A stretch of 14,166 nucleotides of DNA from positions 1-14,166 of the forward strand of contig CAZOPF010000129.1 in assembly GCA_964581605.1 (NCBI GenBank), in the 5' to 3' direction. The translations under genes and the position numbers were made by a program. The notes beneath the pieces are model-generated. The model worked only from the letters and a program-made list of their open reading frames with translations. It did no database searches and was not told the DNA's origin. The first letter of the stretch is position 1. Every line of letters starts with the position of its first letter. Below are positions 1 through 6,957 of this stretch, piece after piece. This DNA is from CAADGU01 sp964581605. GTDB lineage: Bacteria; Chloroflexota; Anaerolineae; Promineifilales; Promineifilaceae.

Positions 1-77
1 GATGAGTTTATTGTAAGGGAAGGGAAAATGGCGGACAACGGCCGTCTCGCAAAAATGTTAATAAAATTCAAAGTGAC

Positions 78-105
78 AAAAAAGCCCGGCCATGTGGCCG
101 GGCTT
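78..105 (-). terminator. Intrinsic terminator after the SWIM-protein gene
   Basis: A perfect 10-bp stem (82-91 pairs with 96-105, AAGCCCGGCC against GGCCGGGCTT) closes a 4-nt loop. On the minus strand it is followed by six T (83-78). It lies about 35 nt beyond the stop codon of the SWIM gene, where a Rho-independent terminator is expected. The T-run is poor in the plus direction, so it mainly serves the minus strand. Confidence 0.88.
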
Positions 106-138
106 ATTCATTCAATTGTGTCTGTTTAGTAGAGCCGA

Positions 139-387
139 TCAGGTGGCCCAGACGGGGGTGGAAATCATCTGCCCCAGCACCCGCTCCAGAGCCATGGTGT
201 GGCTGCAAAAACCGCGTGTGTGGAAGAAACTGCAATCGCAATCCCATTTGCCAGCATCATAAGTGACGCGGTGTTCCTGACCGTTATCTCCTTCCAGACG
301 CACCGAGAACGAATCAAAATGGAATCGTTGCGGTTCGGCTGCATAAAACTTCGCCTTCTCAATTTTGCCAATCATTCCGTAGTCCAT
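139..387 (-). CDS. Small stand-alone SWIM zinc-finger protein (82 aa)
   Basis: The protein carries a SWIM-type zinc-binding signature, C-x-C-x8-C-x-H, at Cys50, Cys52, Cys61 and His63, within a short beta-beta-alpha-like context typical of SWIM fingers. SWIM domains are known to mediate DNA or protein contacts in SWI2/SNF2 ATPases, MuDR transposases and bacterial SWIM proteins. Here almost nothing else is present: about 45 residues precede the finger and 19 follow it. The start at 387 is supported by an AGGAG ribosome binding site (395-399) seven nt upstream. There is no signal peptide or membrane helix, so it is probably cytoplasmic. It is the last gene of the minus-strand row, with strong terminators on both sides, so it is probably transcribed as its own unit from the promoter at 516-543. 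Its precise role is unknown; a small nucleic-acid-binding or adaptor protein is the best guess. Confidence 0.85.
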   Translation of the reverse strand: MDYGMIGKIEKAKFYAAEPQRFHFDSFSVRLEGDNGQEHRVTYDAGKWDCDCSFFHTRGFCSHTMALERVLGQMISTPVWAT

Positions 388-426
388 TTACACGCTCCTC
401 TCTGCATTAGGGGTTTGTAAAAAAAC

Positions 427-457
427 AAAAAAAAACGCACGCCAAATGCGTGCGTTT
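427..457 (-). terminator. Strong intrinsic terminator between kinase and SWIM gene
   Basis: A perfect 10-bp stem (433-442 pairs with 448-457, AAACGCACGC against GCGTGCGTTT) has a 5-nt loop (443-447). On the minus strand it is followed by an unbroken run of nine T (435-427, three of them in the stem), one G, then five more T. It lies 104 nt past the kinase stop codon and 40 nt before the SWIM start codon. It can therefore end kinase transcripts, and also any transcript starting at the promoter at 516-543. Confidence 0.9.
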
Positions 458-509
458 AAGACCAATTTGAACCTTTCAGATAGGCTTCTGAAATTGTTTT
501 GTCAATCAT
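456..509 (-). CDS. Possible 17-codon leaderless leader peptide
   Basis: An ATG at 509-507 coincides with the predicted +1 of the promoter at 516-543 and opens a frame of 17 codons (MIDKTISEAYLKGSNWS). The stop, TAA at 458-456, falls on the base of the terminator stem. There is no Shine-Dalgarno sequence, so translation would have to be leaderless. No codon run suggests classic amino-acid attenuation. An ORF this short can arise by chance; what makes it worth listing is its exact fit between predicted start site and terminator. Confidence 0.25.
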   Translation of the reverse strand: MIDKTISEAYLKGSNWS

Positions 510-515
510 GCGCCA

Positions 516-543
516 AGTATAGCTTACATTACGGCCGTGTCAA
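516..543 (-). promoter_or_regulatory. Sigma70-type promoter upstream of terminator and SWIM gene
   Basis: On the minus strand there is a perfect -35 box TTGACA (543-538), a 16-nt spacer and a -10 box TATACT (521-516), five of six matches to TATAAT. One copy of the iterated palindrome ACGGCCGT (531-538) fills most of the spacer next to the -35 box. The expected start is about 509-510. It lies just downstream of the kinase stop codon and drives transcription into the terminator at 427-457 and then the SWIM gene. Confidence 0.65.
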
Positions 544-560
544 TTGCCACAACCCACGAT

Positions 561-3500
561 TTACCTACGCTCTAAGGCGCCACCAGTCACCCCAACGGGA
601 GGCACGGAAAAGGCGAAGGTTGTGCCCTTTCCTAATTCACTTTCCACCCATATTTCGCCGTGATGCAGTTCCACAATCCCTTTGGTGATAGACAGTCCCA
701 GCCCCGTCCCTTTGGCCTGGCGAATGTTGGGGTCTTCTGAGCGGAAAAACTTGGTAAACAGCTTCTTGCGGTCCTCTTCCGAAATGCCAAAACCATGATC
801 CCGCACCGAACAAACCACCATCGGCCGCACCTGCTCACTCTTGCCATTGGGCATCAGGCGCGTCTCAAAACAGAGTTCTACCGCTGTTTCCGGAGGCGAG
901 TATTTGCCGGCGTTGCTCAGTAAATTGGTCAGCACCTGCACCAACCGCCCTTTATCGGCCGTTACCAGCGGCAAATCTTCCGGCAGTTGCAGTTGCAGCT
1001 TAATCCCTTTTTCGTCAAATGGCCCCTGGATAATTTGCAGCGTCTCGTTCACCACTTCCACCAGCGAAGTGGGCGTCAGGCTGACATGCAATTTGCCCGT
1101 TTCAATGCGTGAAATGTCGGTCAGGTCTTGTATTTGCTGGCTCATGCGGCGCAGGTTGGCGGCAATGGTTTCCAGGAAGTTCCGCTGCTGGTCGTTTAAT
1201 TGGCCGGTCATGCCGGAGAGCAACAGATCGGTATACCCTTTCACCGAAGTCATGGGAGTTTTCAGTTCATGGGAAACCATGCTCACAAAGTCGGATTTGG
1301 CTTCGTTGGCGGCGTTAACCTGTTCCACGAGTACGGCGTTGGCAATGGCGATGGCGGCGTGGTTGGTGATGCGCACGGCCGTTTCCACTGCCTCCGCATC
1401 AAACCCATCCAGCCGGTCACTTTCCAGCACCAGCACCCCAATTAACTGTTGTTTGTGCAGTAATGGCAGGCTCATTTGGGAATGGGTAGCAAAGTTGGCG
1501 GCGATGTAGCCCTCTTCTTCATGCACATTGGCGGCCACGTAGGGCTGGCGGCTGGCGATGGTTTTGCGTACCAACCCGCTTTCGGCCGTGAGGTCGGCCA
1601 GCGTGAAGGCGGGGTCATAGTTACGATGCATGAGGCGTTGCGGACGGCCGTCGCCATCCAGCAGCACAATCGCGCCGGCCGTGCCATTAAAAATACCCAA
1701 TGTCCGATCCAGCGCCAGGTTCAACACCGTCGGCAGGTCGAGCGATGTGTTCAAATCCCGGTCAAGCTGAGTGAGCAGCGACAGCTCATTTACGCTTTTG
1801 CGCAGCGCCTCGTCCGTCTGGGCTAACAGCCGCGCATTTTCCATGGCCACCACCGCCTGGCTGGCAAACGTGAGCAGCAAATTCTGGTCATCTTCTGTAA
1901 ACGGTGCGCCGTTGCGCTTGTTGATAAGCTGGATGACGCCCCAGGCCGTGTTATAGCGCATGAGCGGCACGGTAAGCAGGGTGCGTGCCCGAAACGAGGT
2001 ATCTTGTTCCACCTGGCCAAACCAGCGTTTGTCCTCGCGTGCTTCATTGACGATGATGGGCAGCCCGGTTTGCGCGGCCGTGCCCGCCAGCCCGGTGCCG
2101 GTGGGCAGCCGTTTACCAATCAGTCCTTCGCTGGCCGGGCCACGCGCCACCCGGAATTCCAATTCGCCATTGTCCAGGTCAGTCACCATGAAAGTACCCG
2201 CTTCCGTATCCAACAACTGCATCGCTTTGTCCAGAATCAATTCTAGCAGCACGGCCAGATCCATGGTGGTGGCCAGCGAAAAGGTGACTTCGTTGATGAT
2301 TTCTAGCTGTTGTGCCCGCGCTTGAAGCTGGCGGTTGGTTTCCAGGCGGGCCAGGGCGGTGGCGGCCTGGTCGGCCAGCGTCAGGAATAGCTGCTGCTGC
2401 CGGGGGCGCAGGGTGATGTCTGGGCTGCGGTAATAGGTATAGATGACGCCGAGGGTGTCACGGCCGGCTTTTAAGGGGGCCATCATCCAGGCGTTCCCGG
2501 TTTCAAATTTACCGGTGATAAACTGCCCCCGTTCAAATGCTTCCAGAATGCGTGGATCAGTGACTATCTGGGTAATGCCTTCGCGGCTTTCATCCCGTTC
2601 GCCATCTTCCAGATAAAAGGCGGTGTAATTCTGGTCTGTGTCGGCATCCCACAGGTAGATGAAGAAGTCATGCAGATTAAACAGGCGTTCGTAGTTGGTG
2701 AACACCAGTTCCATCATGTCATCCAGGGTGATGGTGAAGTTGAGCGCCTGGGAGAATTGACTGAGCATGTCTTGTTCAAAAACGCGGGCTTCCAGGCTGC
2801 GGACGACGCTGGCGCGTTCAAACCCAATAAGAGAATGGTCGGCCAGAGAAGCGACGTAGGCCAGTTCGCTCTGGTTATACAGCTGGTTGTTGGTTTTGGG
2901 GGAGAGGGTGAGCCAGCCGAGCAGGTCTTGTTCGTTGTACATGGGGACGATAACGGCCGTTTCCATCCCCTTCACGATCTCTTTTTCCTGCTGGAAAATG
3001 GCGGGCCAGGTGCGTTCTTCCGTCAGGTCAATCGCCCCGTGCATCCGCTTCATGGCGGTAATAAGCGGCGAATTGGCCCCTACCAGCAAGTCATTGCTGC
3101 CGTAGTAGCTGCGATACACGCTCATGTCGCCGTCTGGCAGGTAGAGGTCAGGGTTGGCGTCCGGGATGCCGGTGCGCACGTAGAGCAGCATCATGGAGGC
3201 GACCTGGTCTTCGGTGACGGCCGTTGTCAATTCCCGGTTAAAGTCGCGCAGCATATTATCCAGAGCCACGGGCTGTTTCAGAAGCAGCCCTTCTACTTCC
3301 GTCTGCAAGCGCCGTTTAAGCGGGTCTACCACCAGCACCACCAGCACAATGAAGAGGGCGATGAGCAATGGGTTGTTGAGAACGGGGCCAACGACGGCCG
3401 TCAGACTCAGCAGCACAATGACCAGCGCGCCCACCAAAATGATTAGCAGCAGCCCATAGGTGACACCGTGCCGCAGCGCATCATCCGTGTTCCATAGCCG

Positions 3501-4610
3501 GTAACGGGCAATGGTGTAACCAATCGTTGCCGGATACAACACCACCAGAGGCACAAAAAACGCCTGCGGGAACCAGGAATTATTGATGCCCAGTGCGGCC
3601 GTGACAAAATAGACGATGATTGGCCCATACCCTACCACTGCGCCCACCACAATCAGCCGCGCTTGCTGCCGCACCTGGGGCGAGGGCGAACGTATTGCCC
3701 GGTAGCCCATGATCATAATTGTCACCAGCAGGCCAATGGCATTTAGCAGGAACAACAGCCGCCACCCAGACACAAAAGCCCAGGGTGTGTTGGCATCAAA
3801 GAGGATGGTCTGTGCCCACAACCCGGCCAACAAACCGGGCAGCAGCACCAGCCATTTGGCAGCGGGCCAGCGCGTGACCAGCCGGGCGGGGTGGGGAAAA
3901 ACAGAAGCCAGCCAGACGGTCAGGCCACAGGTAAGCGAGAGGGAGAAGGTCCACAAACGGACAAAAATATGGGTGGTGCGGGTATCAAACAACAGGCCAA
4001 CGGCCAGGGCGGTGAAGGCCATCAGCAAGGCAAAAATTTGCGCCGCTTCGGTATACGGCCGTACCCGGAATACCCACGCTCCCATTCCCCACATAATTAG
4101 CCCGGTGATGAAATAGAGCCAAAACTCACCCCATAAATCCCCCAGGCCAATGGAGATTAAGAAGACGCTTTTGATCCGTTCCGGCGCTTCAAAACGGGGT
4201 GGGAAGCCAGATTCAGGCGGCGGCTGCACAATGGTAAACGGCACGTTGCTACTCAAGGGCATATCGGATAACACGGCCTGCACATCGGCCACAGTAGAAA
4301 CTGGAACACCATCAATAGCCAACACCCGGTCAGGGAATGCGGCCGCGCCAGCACCTTGCTGCGCCGGCCAGTCAGGATCGCCGCTGTCATTGACCACCAG
4401 ATTGGGGTCAAACAAAATGCCGGAAAAGGGGGTTTGCGTCCAACGCCAGGTGAGGAACGGCAGGAACAAAAGAATCAGGCCACTGAGAACCAATACAACG
4501 GTGACGCTCCAACTAACTAATCGGATTTGTCGTTCTTCAGTCACTTTTGGGTAATTGGGTAATTTTGTAAATGAGTACTTGGGTGATTTTGTAATTACCC
4601 ATTTACCCAT
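561..4610 (-). CDS. Large membrane-anchored multi-GAF sensor histidine kinase (1349 aa)
   Basis: This is a hybrid-free sensor kinase. One membrane helix (about 32-54) leads to a PDZ-like extracytoplasmic segment (about 90-130, containing RVLAIDGVPV), followed by about nine helices (163-430). The cytoplasmic part has four GAF-like modules (roughly 455-600, 610-755, 783-925, 955-1095; the first two are degenerate). The HisKA dimerisation domain has the H-box SHELKTPM (His1114). The HATPase_c domain has the N-box around Asn1233, G1 DHGFGIS (1271) and G2 GTGLGLS (1301). All catalytic boxes are intact, so ATP-dependent autophosphorylation is expected. There is no receiver or output domain, and no response-regulator gene is in the window. 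The first 22 residues are encoded by an octamer repeat cluster and neither candidate start has a clear ribosome binding site. GTG at 4544 (residue 23, just after the repeat) is a plausible true start. The signal is unknown. Confidence 0.93.
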   Translation of the reverse strand: MGKWVITKSPKYSFTKLPNYPKVTEERQIRLVSWSVTVVLVLSGLILLFLPFLTWRWTQTPFSGILFDPNLVVNDSGDPDWPAQQGAGAAAFPDRVLAIDGVPVSTVADVQAVLSDMPLSSNVPFTIVQPPPESGFPPRFEAPERIKSVFLISIGLGDLWGEFWLYFITGLIMWGMGAWVFRVRPYTEAAQIFALLMAFTALAVGLLFDTRTTHIFVRLWTFSLSLTCGLTVWLASVFPHPARLVTRWPAAKWLVLLPGLLAGLWAQTILFDANTPWAFVSGWRLLFLLNAIGLLVTIMIMGYRAIRSPSPQVRQQARLIVVGAVVGYGPIIVYFVTAALGINNSWFPQAFFVPLVVLYPATIGYTIARYRLWNTDDALRHGVTYGLLLIILVGALVIVLLSLTAVVGPVLNNPLLIALFIVLVVLVVDPLKRRLQTEVEGLLLKQPVALDNMLRDFNRELTTAVTEDQVASMMLLYVRTGIPDANPDLYLPDGDMSVYRSYYGSNDLLVGANSPLITAMKRMHGAIDLTEERTWPAIFQQEKEIVKGMETAVIVPMYNEQDLLGWLTLSPKTNNQLYNQSELAYVASLADHSLIGFERASVVRSLEARVFEQDMLSQFSQALNFTITLDDMMELVFTNYERLFNLHDFFIYLWDADTDQNYTAFYLEDGERDESREGITQIVTDPRILEAFERGQFITGKFETGNAWMMAPLKAGRDTLGVIYTYYRSPDITLRPRQQQLFLTLADQAATALARLETNRQLQARAQQLEIINEVTFSLATTMDLAVLLELILDKAMQLLDTEAGTFMVTDLDNGELEFRVARGPASEGLIGKRLPTGTGLAGTAAQTGLPIIVNEAREDKRWFGQVEQDTSFRARTLLTVPLMRYNTAWGVIQLINKRNGAPFTEDDQNLLLTFASQAVVAMENARLLAQTDEALRKSVNELSLLTQLDRDLNTSLDLPTVLNLALDRTLGIFNGTAGAIVLLDGDGRPQRLMHRNYDPAFTLADLTAESGLVRKTIASRQPYVAANVHEEEGYIAANFATHSQMSLPLLHKQQLIGVLVLESDRLDGFDAEAVETAVRITNHAAIAIANAVLVEQVNAANEAKSDFVSMVSHELKTPMTSVKGYTDLLLSGMTGQLNDQQRNFLETIAANLRRMSQQIQDLTDISRIETGKLHVSLTPTSLVEVVNETLQIIQGPFDEKGIKLQLQLPEDLPLVTADKGRLVQVLTNLLSNAGKYSPPETAVELCFETRLMPNGKSEQVRPMVVCSVRDHGFGISEEDRKKLFTKFFRSEDPNIRQAKGTGLGLSITKGIVELHHGEIWVESELGKGTTFAFSVPPVGVTGGALERR

Positions 4611-4622
4611 TTACTCAATTAC
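4545..4622 (-). repeat. Mirrored octamer repeat cluster (GTAATTGG family) at kinase start
   Basis: About ten 8-nt units fill the stretch. On the plus strand the first part reads as ATTGGGTA-like units and the second as ATTACCCA/TTTACTCA-like units, the reverse complement. The cluster is therefore mirrored and could fold into an imperfect hairpin. It spans the proposed kinase start codon. The same family occurs inside the 734-aa glycosyltransferase gene (10405-10490) and at the right window edge. Confidence 0.8.
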
Positions 4623-4665
4623 AACTCTCTACATTCGGGTGGGTCGTTCTCAACCGTTTACCGCT

Positions 4666-6951
4666 TTATTCTACCATGCGTACCTGGGCTAATAATAAGC
4701 GATCATCCAGGATGTGTCCATCGGCGGCCAACACATTTTGTGGTTCTTTGGTCACAGGATCAATCAAGGCAACGTGAATTAAATAGGCGCCGGTTGGTAG
4801 ATCACCAGGTAAGGACAAAAGCATTGTGCTGGAGATATGTTGCCCCGGGGCCAAAGTGGATGTGGCAGGGGAGATGGGCGTCACGGCCGTGACCCTTGCC
4901 CCCATCCAATCCGGGCAAGGATCATCACACACAGCCACCTCAACTTCATACTCCTGGTCAAGGGGTCTGTCTGCCTGCCAGTAAAGAGTCACCGCCAGCA
5001 CATCATCCGGCTGGAAAACCCGGCTGTTGTATTCATACCCCACCAGCCGCAGCAAGTTGTTAAAGTTTTGATTAAGTGGATTGGGCACATCGCCCGGCGC
5101 AGGTTGCAGCGAGATAGTCGTCAACGGCAGGGCGTCGCCCATTCCTGTACCGTCGGCGGTGGTGATGCCCAGGCGGTAAGCGCCGGGCGCATACAGGCCA
5201 ATACTCAGGGTCGCTTCGTCGGGCGCGATCATCGTTTCCGGCATGTGCAGGCGGATGGTATCCACAAAGCGGTTGCCCACCCGCCACTGGCTGCTAGGAA
5301 AATTGCCCAGGCCAGGGTGTGTATCTCGTTGGGCAATCATCAGGCCGTTTTCATCTATCAGATGTACAAAGAGGAGGTAATTACCGGGCGGTTGTCCGGT
5401 TACTTCCCAATATAGTTTGATGGTTAATTCATCCCCTGGTTGCACTGTCTGACTGCTCAATTCATAACCGCGCAGGGTGGCTAAGGTGTCAAATTGGGCG
5501 TTGATGGGACTGGGCACGGCCGTGTCCGCGGCAAATGTTGGTGGCTGTGCATATGCCGGGCGCAAATAGCCAAAAAGGGCAACGGCCGTGAGCAGGGCCA
5601 TGATGATGTTCATTCCCCAGGCAAAGGGAGGGCCAAGGAGCGGGGGAGCGGAGGAGCGGAGGAGATTCCCCTTCTCCCCTCTTCTCCTCTGCCCCTCTGC
5701 CCACTCTACCCACCGGCTCCAGCCATAAAACGTGAGAATGGCTAACGCGGGCAGCGCCGGGAAAAAGAAGCGGCCCATGGCCCCAGCCGGGCTGATCAGC
5801 AGATAGTTGAACAAGACGGCAAAGAGCAAGGCCACATCCAACGCCAGCAAAAAGAGGGGCATGGCTACCGGGCGTAGTTCACCCCATTGGCGGCGGATGA
5901 GGGGCACAGCCAGCCCGGCCAATCCTAACCCTACCAGCCAGCGCAGCCCCAGGTATATCCATTCCGGCAACGGAATCTGGCCGTAGCCAAAACGGCCCCA
6001 CAGGCTCGTCCAGGTGTAAGGCAGTTCGTGAATTGCCAATCCCCAGCTATCGGCCGGATTGCGTACGCCCCACAGTTCGGTAAGGCGTTCCACGCCAGTC
6101 GGTTCGCCGTAGAGCATCTGGTTACGGGCGAACCACCAGCCGGCAAGCACGGCCGTGACCAACCCCGCGATCAGTGCCACCTCCAGCCACAGCCGCCACG
6201 TTTTGTTCCGCCAGGCCACATAGGTCACGGCTACCACAATCAAAACCACAACCACTGCCAGACTAAATTTGCTCATCAAGGCCAGCGCGTACAGCCCACC
6301 CAGTACCAGCCCCCAGCGGCGGCTCAATCCAGCAGGAGATTTGACCAACACAACACAGGCATAAAGTACGGCCGTGCCGCTAAACGCCGCGATCACATCA
6401 TTGTTTATGGCCCCAGACATGTAGACGAACATGGGGTTAAAGGCCACAAAAGCGACGGAACCGAGGGCCAGATACGGCCGTGCTGGCCAGATCACCCGCG
6501 CCAGCAGCCAGGTCAGCACCACCGTGCCTGCGCCAATGAGGATATTTACAAAACGTACCAAGTGCGCGGCTAAAGCCTCGCCACTCCAGGGGAAGGCTTC
6601 CTCTGCCCCGTGCAAATACAGGTTCTTATTATCTCGCCCCACTTCCCAATAGCGGTACTGCCAGAACGGGTTGAGCGGCGGTTCGGCGCATACCTCCCGC
6701 CCGGTGTCAATCCAGAACGTAGTCAGCGCGCCCAAAGCATAAAAAAGCGGCGGGTGATGCCCTTGCGCCTGGCAAGGCATTTCGCCCTGCACCGGCAGCC
6801 GGTGCAACTGGACGATATGCTGCACAAAACGATAATGGCGCAGCTCATCCGTCGCCTCGTGCAGCGGATTGATTACACTGCCCGCCATCGTCAGCAATAG
6901 AAAGAGGCCCAGAATGATGGCTAAACTCGCCTTCTCACTTTTGTCTGGCAT
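4666..6951 (-). CDS. Polytopic GT-C/DUF2142-like glycosyltransferase with two C-terminal beta-sandwich domains (761 aa)
   Basis: This is probably a membrane glycosyltransferase of the GT-C fold, using a polyprenyl-phosphate sugar at the outer membrane face. The first helix (about 8-28) is followed by an acidic loop motif HEATDELRHY (Asp35, Glu36), in the position of the GT-C catalytic acids. SGAINNDVIAA (179-189) resembles the conserved NND motif of DUF2142 proteins. About ten or eleven helices run to residue 463. Two related beta-sandwich modules follow (about 485-618 and 630-758), with the GYEL...PGDELTIKLYW and GYEY...PDDVLAVTLYW signatures often seen in Chloroflexota glycosyltransferases. 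The start lies six nt after the endonuclease stop with no Shine-Dalgarno sequence, so translation may be coupled. Residues 416-441 are low-complexity, encoded by a purine/pyrimidine repeat cluster. The sugar and acceptor cannot be told from sequence. Confidence 0.85.
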   Translation of the reverse strand: MPDKSEKASLAIILGLFLLLTMAGSVINPLHEATDELRHYRFVQHIVQLHRLPVQGEMPCQAQGHHPPLFYALGALTTFWIDTGREVCAEPPLNPFWQYRYWEVGRDNKNLYLHGAEEAFPWSGEALAAHLVRFVNILIGAGTVVLTWLLARVIWPARPYLALGSVAFVAFNPMFVYMSGAINNDVIAAFSGTAVLYACVVLVKSPAGLSRRWGLVLGGLYALALMSKFSLAVVVVLIVVAVTYVAWRNKTWRLWLEVALIAGLVTAVLAGWWFARNQMLYGEPTGVERLTELWGVRNPADSWGLAIHELPYTWTSLWGRFGYGQIPLPEWIYLGLRWLVGLGLAGLAVPLIRRQWGELRPVAMPLFLLALDVALLFAVLFNYLLISPAGAMGRFFFPALPALAILTFYGWSRWVEWAEGQRRRGEKGNLLRSSAPPLLGPPFAWGMNIIMALLTAVALFGYLRPAYAQPPTFAADTAVPSPINAQFDTLATLRGYELSSQTVQPGDELTIKLYWEVTGQPPGNYLLFVHLIDENGLMIAQRDTHPGLGNFPSSQWRVGNRFVDTIRLHMPETMIAPDEATLSIGLYAPGAYRLGITTADGTGMGDALPLTTISLQPAPGDVPNPLNQNFNNLLRLVGYEYNSRVFQPDDVLAVTLYWQADRPLDQEYEVEVAVCDDPCPDWMGARVTAVTPISPATSTLAPGQHISSTMLLSLPGDLPTGAYLIHVALIDPVTKEPQNVLAADGHILDDRLLLAQVRMVE
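5629..5706 (-). repeat. Mirrored purine/pyrimidine repeat cluster inside the 761-aa glycosyltransferase
   Basis: On the plus strand, units like GGAGCGGA repeat three to four times (about 5638-5665), followed by a pyrimidine tract of CCCCT/CTTCTCCTCTGCC units (about 5667-5702). The two halves are approximately complementary. The insert stays in frame and encodes Arg/Glu/Gly- then Leu/Pro-rich residues 416-441 in the loop before the last membrane helix. Confidence 0.75.
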
Positions 6952-6957
6952 GGGGGA

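Larger units (their letters stand above)
427..509 (-). ncRNA. Candidate small RNA or attenuator leader of the SWIM gene
   Basis: The predicted transcript would start near 509, seven nt past the -10 box of the promoter at 516-543, and end at the terminator at 427-457, giving about 83 nt. It contains a small hairpin (TTCAGA/TCTGAA, 475-480 with 487-492) and then the terminator hairpin. The minus-strand gap between terminator and SWIM start (388-426) contains a ribosome binding site but no convincing promoter. The SWIM gene may thus depend on read-through. This is inference from layout; an independent small RNA, or simply the kinase terminator with a stray promoter, remain possible. Confidence 0.45.

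Noticed and set aside
1..129. Open plus-strand frame from the window edge to a TAG at 127-129, possible end of an upstream gene
   Set aside because: The frame runs straight through the terminator hairpin at 82-105, has no recognisable protein features, and is too short at the edge to judge.
477..505. Second minus-strand promoter, TTGACA with 17-nt spacer to TATCTG
   Set aside because: The -35 is perfect but the -10 matches only three of six, and it would start inside the leader just before the terminator.
2670..3446. Plus-strand ORF of 258 codons, and a similar one of 222 codons at 841-1509
   Set aside because: Both lie opposite intact GAF, membrane and kinase-core codons of the histidine kinase gene, show no domain, and are His/Gln- or Ser-rich as expected of antisense shadows.
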